Source: Bartonella sp. CM31XJBT
GTDB taxonomy: Bacteria > Pseudomonadota > Alphaproteobacteria > Rhizobiales > Rhizobiaceae
Assembly: GCF_028618555.1 (NCBI RefSeq)
Contig: NZ_JAQITD010000003.1
Location: 1 to 64,000 of the forward strand
Length of the DNA: 64,000 bases
Reading direction: 5' to 3'
Both the position numbers and the translations under genes were made by a program. The notes under the pieces are model-generated. The model saw only the letters and a list, made by a program, of their open reading frames with translations, was not told where the DNA came from and did not search any database. This document shows, one piece after another, positions 28,872 to 36,460 of the stretch; position 1 is the stretch's first letter, and each line of letters begins with the position of its first letter.

Positions 28872-30014
28872 TTATAAACGGATCATTTTCCTTGAAAATG
28901 ACCACTGCCAAGATTGCCGTTTTTCACAATAATAAGCGACTCCAAATTGCAAAGCAATACCCGTTATTATTAAGAGGGTATCGGAAAAAAACGTTTCTGT
29001 CATCACTGTTTTTATAATTTGTCCAAACATCGCAAAAATGGTTCCCGTTACAAAGACCGGTAAACTATGTTTTCCTAAAATTGCTAAAGGATGTTTCTGA
29101 GAGACATAAAACCATTTATTGATGCACGGCAAAGAAAGAATGAGAAAGGCTAATGCAAGAACATGGAGTAAACGTGGCAAGCTTAAAAAGGTTTTATTAA
29201 AGTTCAACAATGGGGAAGACCAGCCAAGCCACCCCAAAATGCCCCACCAGTTTAAGCGAACCCATAACAGTGCCAACAAGAGATACGCTGCCGCACAAAC
29301 AATCCAAAAAGACTGAAAAGCGATTTTTTTTCCTTGTTTAAGCGCTAAAGTACTGGTCAATCCTATGACAAATAAGAATTGCCAAGACAAAGGATTTAAA
29401 AACCACTTTCCCTTTAAAGGATAAGAAGGAGGAGCAATTTTATAAAATCCGCAGATAAGATACAGTGTAAAGGAGCCCAAAAGCAGCCATTTTGTCTGCT
29501 TACAACTCAAATAAAGGATAAAAGGCGCAAAAAACATCAAAACGATATAAAGAGGAAGAATATTATTATATCCCAATTGATGCCCAAAGCTTAAGGTACT
29601 CAAAAATGCGATACTAGGCTCTTTAAAAAAGAGTCCCACATTGTTCATCGATAAAAGTTTTTCTGTTCGCCATAATAAAAAGGCAGCAAAAAAAAGACTT
29701 AACGTGACAAAAGTAGTAAAAAGATATGCACCATAGAGCTGCAGAGCTCTGTACCAAAGTTTTCGGATAATAAAAGCAAAGGATTTTTGCTGTAACCGTC
29801 CATGAAAGCTTAACCCAAGAGCAATCCCTGAAAGCAAAACAAACACTTCTGCACAATCAGAAAAACCGAAATTTCTATGAGTAAAAGACTCATAGATCGT
29901 TCTGGGAATATGGTTGATGAAAATCGTCAATAAGGCTAAAGAACGAAAAACATCAATACGTGTATCACGGCGAAAAGGTTGAGTATTATGCTCAAGAATA
30001 CCTTGGTATTTCAT
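28872..30014 (-). CDS. OpgC-family membrane acyltransferase
   Basis: A 380-residue multi-pass membrane protein (about ten helices). The N-terminal family signature is DTRIDVFRSLALLTIFINHIP followed by FGFSDCAEVFVLLSGIALGLS. OpgC/MdoC proteins modify periplasmic glucans (succinylation in other Proteobacteria); which substrate is used here is not evident. The start at 30014 (MKYQGILEHN) is preceded by GGGAG; a GTG at 30035 with AAGGGGGG upstream is an alternative. It is monocistronic. A decayed copy of its 5' end lies just upstream (30150-30365). Confidence 0.82.
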   Translation of the reverse strand: MKYQGILEHNTQPFRRDTRIDVFRSLALLTIFINHIPRTIYESFTHRNFGFSDCAEVFVLLSGIALGLSFHGRLQQKSFAFIIRKLWYRALQLYGAYLFTTFVTLSLFFAAFLLWRTEKLLSMNNVGLFFKEPSIAFLSTLSFGHQLGYNNILPLYIVLMFFAPFILYLSCKQTKWLLLGSFTLYLICGFYKIAPPSYPLKGKWFLNPLSWQFLFVIGLTSTLALKQGKKIAFQSFWIVCAAAYLLLALLWVRLNWWGILGWLGWSSPLLNFNKTFLSLPRLLHVLALAFLILSLPCINKWFYVSQKHPLAILGKHSLPVFVTGTIFAMFGQIIKTVMTETFFSDTLLIITGIALQFGVAYYCEKRQSWQWSFSRKMIRL

Positions 30015-30149
30015 CAGTGGACTCCCACACGTCACACCCCCCTTGAAGTCCCATAAAAATGGTGCTTACCCTTATTGCCAACAAGCATGAACAGGATGAA
30101 ATTTTAATTTTTAAGTGTCAAGTTTCATTTTAAGCGTTTATTTTTTAAA

Positions 30150-30365
30150 AGGCAAAAGTTTTTTAAAGGCAAAAGAACGAAAAGCGTCCATACGTGTATC
30201 ACAGTAAAAAGGCAACATATTATGCTTAAAAACACTTTCATTTCTCATAAGCAGGCTCCCACACACCCACAAATCCTTTAAATTACGTGAAAATGGTAGT
30301 CACTTTCATCGCAAATAAGCATAATAGAATGAAACTTTAATTTTTAAGCGTTATTTTTTCTAAGA
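30150..30365 (-). pseudogene. Decayed copy of the opgC-like 5' end and upstream region
   Basis: Matches 29930-30140 in blocks: AAAGAACGAAAAGCGTC, ATACGTGTATCACAG, AAAAACACTTTCATTTCTCA, CAGGCTCCCACAC, and the upstream AAACTTTAATTTTTAAGCG. No frame survives. Confidence 0.65.
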
Positions 30366-30379
30366 AACAGGGATTTGAC

Positions 30380-31042
30380 ATGACAGAACAAAAAAATAAA
30401 CCAATTGATCCACCTCTTTTCCCTCAGTTGATTTTAACACTTGATGTTCGGCGCAACACCCCACACACATTTTTGCAGCAAATTTTGCAAACAAAGTCTT
30501 TTGCATGCGTCATCCTCTATGATTCTGAAAAGTTGAAAGATGATGGCTCTTTTTTACAACAACAAGCGCAAACTTACGCAGAAGATATTCAACATCATGA
30601 CGCAGCCCTTCTCATCGCTGATGACAGCCGCATTGCTGGACGCATAAAGGCTGATGGATTGCACATAGAAGATGATCTTAACGCTCTTGAAAGCTTCAAA
30701 AATCAGCAAAAGGAACAAAAAATCATAGGCTTTGGCAATTTACGCAATCGCCATAGTGCTATGCTTGCAGCGGAAACAGGTGTTGATTACCTGTTCTTTG
30801 GAAAACTCGGTGCTGATAAAAAACCCCAAGCGCACCCCCGCAATCTCCAGTTAGCAACATGGTGGGCAGAAATTATGCAAACCCCCGCCATTATCCAAGC
30901 AGGAAGCGATTTTTCAACCTTTGATGAAGTCTTAAAGACTGGATGTGAATTCATTGCTGTAGAAGAAGTCATTTTGGGGAACGACAACCCCTTAATACTG
31001 CTTAAAACAATGCAAGAAAAATGTGAGAACACCCCCTTGTAA
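30380..31042 (+). CDS. Thiamine-phosphate synthase-like (ThiE/TenI fold) protein
   Basis: A 220-residue TIM-barrel protein with ThiE-like features: QLILTLDVRR (strand 1), AALLIADDSRIAGRIKADGLHIED (substrate loop), IIGFGNLRNRHSAMLAAETGVDYLFFGKLG, and a closing CEFIAVEEVILG. The usual ThiE phosphate loop is partly altered, so catalysis is uncertain; the family normally joins HMP-PP and thiazole phosphate. ATG 30380 follows AGAAACAGGGATTTGAC. A decayed copy of the 3' end lies at 32115-32310, on the far side of the TIR gene. Confidence 0.72.
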   Translation: MTEQKNKPIDPPLFPQLILTLDVRRNTPHTFLQQILQTKSFACVILYDSEKLKDDGSFLQQQAQTYAEDIQHHDAALLIADDSRIAGRIKADGLHIEDDLNALESFKNQQKEQKIIGFGNLRNRHSAMLAAETGVDYLFFGKLGADKKPQAHPRNLQLATWWAEIMQTPAIIQAGSDFSTFDEVLKTGCEFIAVEEVILGNDNPLILLKTMQEKCENTPL

Positions 31043-31353
31043 TATAGGAGGAGAATTTATAAATAAAGCGTTAACTTTCGTGTTTCTTATATAGAGCACA
31101 TAACGGCATATACAAATAGGAGAAAAATTCGTTTCGTTCATTCACAATTCAATCAGATCGCTTTATCACGCAGTAAAATTTCCCATCATTTAGTCAAGTT
31201 TTCCCACGTTTCAATCAATTGAATGGAAGGTGACCGTCTCTTTTTGTGCATTGTATAAGAAAATGAAATCATAAAGCTATTTAAATTCAAATAGTTATAA
31301 AAATAAATCAACATTTTATATTAATAACCAGCGATATTGAAAGAATATAAACA
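31043..31353. other. Intergenic, thiE-like to TIR gene
   Basis: AT-rich and presumed to hold the promoter of the TIR gene. No structure recognised. Confidence 0.35.
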
Positions 31354-32091
31354 GTGAAATATAGCGGCACCTTCGAAGACCTTAAAGATATAGTTAAAAC
31401 AGCTGGATATAAAATCATAGAAACTAAGTCTCTATCACTTAATTCTTCTAAAGGATATCAGATCAAAACCTCCGAAGGAGGCGTTATTAATTGGTATGAA
31501 AGTACAGGAACAATCAACGTTCAAGGCAAAGAAAACATAAAACAAAAGTTAATAGAAGATTTAGCAAAGCATATAGAAGAAACATCAACGATTCCTTCCT
31601 CAAAAACTGCCTCCAATCCTTCAAATAAAAAAATTTTTATCGTTCATGGTCATGATTGTTATGCCTTAACGGAGCTTGAAAATGTTCTTCTCAAGCTTGG
31701 TCTCGAACCATACATCTTACAAAACACGAGTGGTAATGGTTTACCCATCATTCAAACTTTGAAAAAAGAAATTTGTGACAGTTCTATAAGTTTTGGTATT
31801 GTACTCCTCACGCATGATGACATGGGTTATGCTATATCTCAAGGTGCAGAAAAAATTCAACCCCGTGCACGACAAAACGTTATTTTCGAAATGGGCATGT
31901 TAATGTCTGCGCTTTCTCTTGAGAGGATTGCTATTCTACAAAAAGAAGGCATTGAAATGCTTTCAGATGTTGGTGGAGTTTACTACCTTTCTTTTAAAGA
32001 ACACGTAAAAGAAACATTTCCCAAACTTATAGAGCGCTTACAAGAAGCTGATTTCTCTTTTAATACAGATACAATTCATGCATTAAAGTAA
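31354..32091 (+). CDS. TIR-like (CAP12/Pycsar-effector type) nucleotide-binding domain protein
   Basis: A 245-residue protein in two parts. The N-terminal module (about 1-75: GTFEDLKDIVKTAGYKII, then GGVINWYESTGTINVQG) resembles a small beta-rich domain found in front of many bacterial TIR-like proteins. The C-terminal TIR-like domain (about 88-235) has KIFIVHGHDCYALTELENVL, GLPIIQTLKKEI, FGIVLLTHDDMGYA and RARQNVIFEMGML; the glutamate in NVIFEMG is in the position of the NADase catalytic residue. Such domains deplete NAD in antiphage systems when triggered by a nucleotide or partner protein. No cyclase or sensor gene adjoins, so the trigger is unknown. The start is GTG with a weak ribosome site (GAAAGAA). 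Confidence 0.8.
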   Translation: MKYSGTFEDLKDIVKTAGYKIIETKSLSLNSSKGYQIKTSEGGVINWYESTGTINVQGKENIKQKLIEDLAKHIEETSTIPSSKTASNPSNKKIFIVHGHDCYALTELENVLLKLGLEPYILQNTSGNGLPIIQTLKKEICDSSISFGIVLLTHDDMGYAISQGAEKIQPRARQNVIFEMGMLMSALSLERIAILQKEGIEMLSDVGGVYYLSFKEHVKETFPKLIERLQEADFSFNTDTIHALK

Positions 32092-32114
32092 ATTTGAATA
32101 ATGCTTATGTTTAT

Positions 32115-32310
32115 TTTTTAAAGCGCACGCCCAAAACCACAAGGCACCCCACCACATTCCACAGACACACATCCTATAGCACAGAGAAACGATCACCCCC
32201 CACTCTTATTCAAACAGCAAGCGATTGTGCAAATTTTAATGAAGAGACCGCGCGTGAATTCACTACCGTAGAAGAAATCATTTTAGTCTCTTTGATAAAC
32301 GCGGAGGCTG
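32115..32310 (+). pseudogene. Decayed copy of the thiE-like 3' end
   Basis: Matches 30830-30990 in patches (GCAAGCGAT, TTTTAATGAAG, GTGAATTCAC, GTAGAAGAAATCATTTTAG). Translated, it resembles the QAGSDF...EFIAVEEVIL region. The TIR gene lies between the parent gene and this fragment. Confidence 0.5.
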
Positions 32311-32366
32311 TTGTCATGATTTTGGTAATTGTTCCAGAAAGGTTTAAGAGGCAGCCTCTCATTAGA

Positions 32367-32653
32367 TTAAAGAAAAATAGGAAATTCACGTCGGGCATGT
32401 ACTACAGCTACAATTTCGATTTGATGTGCAGCTACTCGATACAATATAAGGTAATTTGGATGCGCTACAATTTCTCGTAATCCTAATACCTTCTCACTCT
32501 GTCTGTATAAATATGGATGTTCAGCCAATGGCAGTACGGATGCTTCCAAAAACCTTTTCATTCGGCGCGCAGCAGATGGATTTTCGCGAGCAATATAGGT
32601 AACATCTGACGCAAATTGTCGCGCGCCGAAGACAACCAAACAACCGGAAGCAT
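32367..32653 (-). pseudogene. ParE/RelE-type toxin, frameshifted
   Basis: The expected start is the ATG at 32651-32653 overlapping the antitoxin stop (TGATG), which reads MLPVVWLSSARDNLRQ, a proper ParE N-terminus. After about 17 codons the family continues in the other frame: DVTYIARENPSAARRMKRFL, then AEHPYLYRQSEKVLGLREIV, NYLILYRVAAHQIEIV and the end HARREFPIFL. One base appears to be missing near 32600. An alternative is a start at 32675 in the second frame, but it gives an unrelated N-terminus. The toxin is probably inactive. Confidence 0.72.
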
Positions 32654-32841
32654 CACTTGTCCTGTTCAGCTTCAAGCTGACTGATTATAACTTCCATTTC
32701 AGCCATAACCTCATCATGCGGAATAGGAGGATATGGATTTGCAAGACTTCTCGCTACCTTATCGCGCAGCCATGCAGTGTAGCTGCTTTCCTGTTCAACG
32801 GTTTCGAACTCTGAAATTAGCGGAGAAAGGGTGGGCTTCAT
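32653..32841 (-). CDS. ParD/RelB-like antitoxin
   Basis: A 62-residue acidic protein (MKPTLSPLISEFETVEQESS ... LRDKVARSLANPYPPIPHDEVMAEMEVII), similar to the antitoxins paired with ParE/RelE toxins in Proteobacteria. AAAGGA precedes ATG 32841. Its stop TGA overlaps the original toxin ATG, the usual translational coupling. It appears intact although the toxin is frameshifted. Confidence 0.75.
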   Translation of the reverse strand: MKPTLSPLISEFETVEQESSYTAWLRDKVARSLANPYPPIPHDEVMAEMEVIISQLEAEQDK

Positions 32842-33088
32842 AATATATGTCCTTTCTATTCCTGAATATTGGAGATAATTACTCTTGTCTATGTTGTCAA
32901 TATTAGCGAATTGAAAATGTTTAACTTTTAAGCGTCCAAAGTTCTTTTGATCTTAAAACTTAAGGCTTTTTAACCCTCTCAAAAAACACGGGGGCTAATG
33001 TCATGATTTTGACAATCATTCCAGAGAGATTTAAGAAGCGGATAGCCTCTCATAAAAAACAAATTTTGTAAGTAAAAAACTATTTTTA

Positions 33089-33117
33089 TTGTAAATTTCC
33101 TGAAATTACTTTATGAA
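33089..33117 (+). promoter_or_regulatory. Promoter with operator-like inverted repeat, leader 1
   Basis: TTGTAA (33089-33094), 17-base spacer, TATGAA (33112-33117). The imperfect inverted repeat GTAAATTTC-CT-GAAATTAC (33091-33109) fills the spacer. The same arrangement recurs at 33831-33859 and 36208-36236. Confidence 0.65.
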
Positions 33118-33123
33118 TTAAAA

Positions 33124-33335
33124 GATGTTTTGGTCGCATACGCAACGACCAAAAGGGGCCTTGAAAACCCTAAGTTCTAGCGTAAAGATGAACCCACTTT
33201 GTGGGTATCCCGGAATTCCGGGAGTTTTTGCTATGTCCAGGTGCTTTAAGCACTAAAAGCAAAAAGGCTGACTAGAACTCAGTATTTTCAAGCTCCCGGA
33301 ATACTCATGCGAGGGCGCTCGCGACCGGCGGGGGG
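33124..33335 (+). ncRNA. Structured leader RNA (Brt-like), copy 1
   Basis: About 210 nt between the promoter and the first xre gene. Stems: GGTCGCATACGCAACGACC hairpin (33132-33150); CCCAC-TTT-GTGGG (33193-33205); palindrome CCCGGAATTCCGGG (33209-33222); TTTTTGCT...AGCAAAAA enclosing GTGCT-TTA-AGCAC (33225-33266); long-range CTTGAAAA/TTTTCAAG (33160-33167 with 33285-33292) and GTTCTAG/CTAGAAC (33174-33180 with 33272-33278); GCGAG-GGCG-CTCGC (33309-33322). Copies 2 and 3 keep the long stem with different bases. This looks like the Bartonella Brt transcripts that lie in tandem with xre (Trp) genes in B. henselae. Confidence 0.8.
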
Positions 33336-33342
33336 CTTTAAA

Positions 33343-33708
33343 ATGCGAACCAAAGATCTTGATAATGATATTTTCATTGGCAAAAAAATTCGTTTGAGAC
33401 GAAAAATGCTAAAAATGTCTCAAACAACTTTAGGGCACGCTTTAGGCGTAAGCTTCCAACAAATTCAAAAATATGAAAAAGGCTTAAATCGTGTCAGCGC
33501 AGGGCGATTAAAGAAAATTTCCGATATCTTGAATGTTCCACTTTCCTTTTTTTATGCCGATATCTTAACAAAACAGCAGTCCCCATACCACCATGATGAA
33601 ATCGCATCAAGCACAGAGGAATACCTGCTGCTCAAAAGATTTAGAATTCTAACAACGGTAAAAAAGAAAGCCTTTTTACAGCTGATCTCTGATGAGAATG
33701 CAAGCTAA
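33343..33708 (+). CDS. XRE-family regulator (Trp-like), copy 1
   Basis: A 121-residue protein: helix-turn-helix at about 10-65 (GKKIRLRRKMLKMSQTTLGH, FQQIQKYEKGLNRVSAG, RLKKISDILNVPLSFFYAD) and a short helical C-terminal tail (YLLLKRFRILTTVKKKAF). ATG 33343 follows the GGGGGG ribosome-site run at the end of the leader. An upstream in-frame start inside the leader is unlikely. In B. henselae such regulators, each behind a Brt RNA, influence badA. Autoregulation through the promoter repeat is inference. Confidence 0.9.
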   Translation: MRTKDLDNDIFIGKKIRLRRKMLKMSQTTLGHALGVSFQQIQKYEKGLNRVSAGRLKKISDILNVPLSFFYADILTKQQSPYHHDEIASSTEEYLLLKRFRILTTVKKKAFLQLISDENAS

Positions 33709-33830
33709 CATAACGCGATAGTGTGTGCTATTCAAAGTCCCCTTTGTGAACACTTTATTGCTTGAATGCAAAACATGCCAACTCCCTGTTTTAAGAAACG
33801 ACACGTTAAGAGACACTATTTTAATTTTTA

Positions 33831-33859
33831 TTGTAAATTTCCTAAAATTACTTTATGAA
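33831..33859 (+). promoter_or_regulatory. Promoter with operator-like inverted repeat, leader 2
   Basis: TTGTAA (33831-33836), 17-base spacer, TATGAA (33854-33859). The inverted repeat here is GTAAATTTCCTAAAATTAC (33833-33851). Confidence 0.65.
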
Positions 33860-33865
33860 TTAAAA

Positions 33866-34075
33866 GATGTTTTGGTCGCATACGCAACGACCAAGAGGGT
33901 CTTGAAAGCCCGAAAATCTAAACATGAATTTACCCCACTTTGTGGGTATCCCGGAATTCCGGGAGTTTTTGCTATGTCCAGGTGCTTTAAGCACTAAAAG
34001 CAAAAAAAGCTGATTAGATTTCAGTACTTTCAAGCTCCCGGAATACTCATGCGAGGGCGCTCGCAACCGGCGGGG
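33866..34075 (+). ncRNA. Structured leader RNA (Brt-like), copy 2
   Basis: Same architecture as copy 1. The first hairpin (33874-33892), the CCCAC/GTGGG hairpin and the CCCGGAATTCCGGG palindrome are identical. The long stem has changed on both sides: CTTGAAAG/CTTTCAAG (33901-33908 with 34027-34034) and AAATCTAA/TTAGATTT (33914-33921 with 34014-34021). The ribosome site is GGCGGGG just before ATG 34080. Confidence 0.8.
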
Positions 34076-34079
34076 AAAA

Positions 34080-34445
34080 ATGCAATCTCAAAATCTTAAT
34101 ATTGATCTTTTTATTGGCAAAAAAATTCGTTTGAGACGAAAAATGCTAAAAATGTCTCAAACAACTTTAGGACACGCTTTAGGTGTCACTTTCCAACAAA
34201 TTCAAAAATATGAAAACGGCTTAAATCGTGTCAGCGCAGGGCGTTTAATGGAAATTTCTGATATTTTGAATGTTCCCATTGCCTTTTTTTATGCCGATAT
34301 CATTACAAAACAACAGCCCCCATACCACCATGATGAAATCGCATCAAACACAGAGGAATACCTGCTGCTCAAAAGATTTAGAGTTCTAACAACGGTAAAA
34401 AAGAAAGCCTTTTTACAGCTGATCTCTGATGAGAATGCAAGCTAA
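34080..34445 (+). CDS. XRE-family regulator (Trp-like), copy 2
   Basis: A 121-residue paralog of the 33343 gene (MQSQNLNIDLFIGKKIRLRR; helix-turn-helix 10-65). It differs mainly in the first ten residues and at KISDIL versus EISDIL. It appears intact. It follows its own promoter and leader (33831-34075). Confidence 0.9.
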   Translation: MQSQNLNIDLFIGKKIRLRRKMLKMSQTTLGHALGVTFQQIQKYENGLNRVSAGRLMEISDILNVPIAFFYADIITKQQPPYHHDEIASNTEEYLLLKRFRVLTTVKKKAFLQLISDENAS

Positions 34446-34809
34446 CATCACACGAATAGCGCACGCTATTCATAAGCATTCATACGTATTTTAAAAAGCA
34501 ACCTCCATTGTAAGCATTTTTTCATTTTATGGGGATAAGCCATTGATATAATAGACGATAAGCATCTTTACATACGATAACCCCTCATCATTATTATTTT
34601 TAACAGGACTGTATTATTTTTAACAGAACTGTTTTAAACAGTCTGTCTCTCGTCGACATTTATGCTACTTTTTTAACTTACCCAACCCTACCTTGAACCA
34701 AGACGAAAAACTGAGAGATAAAAAGTAATATAGAAATGAAATTCTTATACGGCTTGTAATGATGAAAAAAAAATGTGAAAATTCTGATCGGTAATGAGGA
34801 GAAAACACC
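34446..34809. other. Intergenic with a 20-bp direct repeat
   Basis: Two adjacent copies of ATTATTTTTAACAGRACTGT (34593-34632), followed by the palindrome ACTGTTTTAAACAGT. This may be a promoter/operator of the Sel1 gene, but that is a guess. The rest is unassigned. Confidence 0.4.
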
Positions 34810-35853
34810 ATGATCAAGAGAAGCGTGAAGCTGCTTATCTTAGGCGTGATTGGGCTTGCAAGTTCTGCTGTAATTTCAGCGGGAAACACTGAAGAAATCT
34901 CAAATTCTGAAAGCTCTTTCAATACGATTCAAGAAGCTTCAAACACTCAAGAACCCTTTCAGCCCTTAAAAGCTGGAGACTATGACCAAGCCTATGACTA
35001 TTACATCCAAGGTTATTATTTAAAAGCTTTTCGTGAAGCACTCCGACGTGCTGAAAAAAATGATCCTTTTGCACAAACTCTTCTTGCCCGAATTTATATG
35101 GAAGGATGTGCTGTTCCTATTGACGGTGCGCGTGCTGCTTTATGGTTTGAACGCGCTGCAAAACAGGGAGAACCCCAAGCACAACTACGCTATGGACTTA
35201 TGTTGTTTGATGGTAACTTTATAAAACAAAATCAAGAACTTGGTGCGCAATTCATTCAAAAAGCTGTCAAAGCAGGCGTCAAGGAAGCCTATTTTTATTA
35301 TGGACAACTGCTTCTTTATAAAGCCTCACAGGAAAAACAAGCTCTCCCTGGTGTTTCTTCCCAAAGTCGTGAAAATGAAGCAATAGAGCAAGCCTTAAAA
35401 TGGTACTTAAAAGGTGCTGCTCTTGGCGATGCTGAAGCTGCTTTTTCTGCTGCAAAAATTCTTTCCTTAGGCACGTTAAAGCGACCAAAAGATGATCGCA
35501 ATGCCCGCAAGCTCATGGAGGTAGCGGCTCAAAACAACCACTTAAAAGCTCAACTTCATTTAGCACAATGGCTTGTACAGGGGCGTGGAGGAGAAACAGA
35601 TTTTCAGCGTGCTTTTCATTTACTTCAAAGAAATGCGATCAACATGGTAGCACCAGCACAGATTTCCCTTGCAAGGCTTTATCGAGATGGCACAGGAACA
35701 AAAGGCGATATAATAATGGCAGCGGCATGGTATATGCTCGCAAAGGAGGCAAAAATGCAAGCTCCTGATCTTGAAATAATGCTCCAAGGCATGGATAAGG
35801 CACAACTAGAAAAAGCGCACAAAGAAGCAATAAAGCTCCTTCCTGTTTTTTAA
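34810..35853 (+). CDS. Secreted Sel1-repeat protein
   Basis: A 347-residue protein with a signal peptide (MIKRSVKLLILGVIGLASS, cleavage after ISA). About six Sel1-like (TPR-type) repeats follow from residue 60 to 335: AEKNDPFAQTLLARIYMEG, GARAALWFERAAKQGEPQAQLRYGLML, EQALKWYLKGAALGDAEAAFSAAKIL, APAQISLARLYRDGTGTKGD. Sel1 repeats bind other proteins; some alphaproteobacterial members (e.g. ExoR) are periplasmic regulators. The partner is unknown. AATGAGGAG precedes the ATG. It interrupts the xre array. Confidence 0.88.
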   Translation: MIKRSVKLLILGVIGLASSAVISAGNTEEISNSESSFNTIQEASNTQEPFQPLKAGDYDQAYDYYIQGYYLKAFREALRRAEKNDPFAQTLLARIYMEGCAVPIDGARAALWFERAAKQGEPQAQLRYGLMLFDGNFIKQNQELGAQFIQKAVKAGVKEAYFYYGQLLLYKASQEKQALPGVSSQSRENEAIEQALKWYLKGAALGDAEAAFSAAKILSLGTLKRPKDDRNARKLMEVAAQNNHLKAQLHLAQWLVQGRGGETDFQRAFHLLQRNAINMVAPAQISLARLYRDGTGTKGDIIMAAAWYMLAKEAKMQAPDLEIMLQGMDKAQLEKAHKEAIKLLPVF

Positions 35854-35890
35854 AATACTCCTCTCTGCATCAAAAAGATAAAATTTATAG

Positions 35891-36019
35891 AAATTCCGGG
35901 AGATTTTGCTCTGTCCAGGTGCTTTAAGCACTAAAAGCAAAAAGGCTGATTTGAGTTCAGTATTTTCAAGCTCCCGGAATACCAATGCGAGGACGCTCGC
36001 AACCGGAGGGGGCTTTAAA
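35891..36019 (+). other. Truncated leader RNA element (promoter and 5' half missing)
   Basis: Starts at ATTCCGGGAG and keeps the GTGCTTTAAGCAC hairpin, the TTTTCAAG strand, CTCCCGGAAT and the GCGAG-GACG-CTCGC hairpin, then the GGAGGGGG ribosome site. The promoter, the first hairpin and the 5' strand of the long stem are gone. Confidence 0.7.
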
Positions 36020-36088
36020 ATGCGAGCCAAAAATCTTGATAACGACATTTTCATTGGTAAAGAAAACGCACTGGTATCATTTGCTTAA
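36020..36088 (+). pseudogene. Truncated xre (Trp-like) gene
   Basis: 22 codons: MRAKNLDNDIFIGKE, then an unrelated ending and stop. The helix-turn-helix is missing; it breaks off in the GKK region. It follows a truncated leader. Confidence 0.75.
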
Positions 36089-36110
36089 CAAACAATACCC
36101 AATAAGCAAA

Positions 36111-36152
36111 AGAGCTAGGCTATCCCGAAAATTCCGAAAGCTCTATTTTTTC
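36111..36152 (+). terminator. Terminator-like hairpin
   Basis: AGAGCT (36111-36116) pairs with AGCTCT (36139-36144), followed by ATTTTTTC. Confidence 0.5.
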
Positions 36153-36207
36153 ATTCTTTTTGCTTAGATGAAAAACACGCTGTCTCTTATAAAAAAGCTA
36201 TTTTTTA

Positions 36208-36236
36208 TTGTAAATTTACTGAAATTACTTTATGAA
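36208..36236 (+). promoter_or_regulatory. Promoter with operator-like inverted repeat, leader 3
   Basis: TTGTAA (36208-36213), 17-base spacer, TATGAA (36231-36236). The inverted repeat GTAAATTTACTGAAATTAC is at 36210-36228. Confidence 0.65.
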
Positions 36237-36242
36237 TTGAAA

Positions 36243-36455
36243 AGTGTTTTGGTCGCATACGCAACGACCAATAGGGCCTTGAAAACCCTATAATCCGAAC
36301 GCGAAAATAAACCCGCTTTTTGGGTATCCCGGGATTCCGGGAGTTTTTGCTATGTCCAGGTGCTTTAAGCACTAAAAGCAAAAAGGCTGATTCGGATTCA
36401 GTATTTTCAAGCTCCCGGAATACCAACGCGAGGGCGCTCGCACTCGGAGGGGGCT
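36243..36455 (+). ncRNA. Structured leader RNA (Brt-like), copy 3
   Basis: Same architecture. The first hairpin is at 36251-36269. The palindrome is CCCGGGATTCCGGG. Long stem: CTTGAAAA/TTTTCAAG (36278-36285 with 36404-36411) and AATCCGAA/TTCGGATT (36292-36299 with 36391-36398), a third compensated sequence. Ribosome site GGAGGGGG. Confidence 0.8.
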
Positions 36456-36460
36456 TTAAA

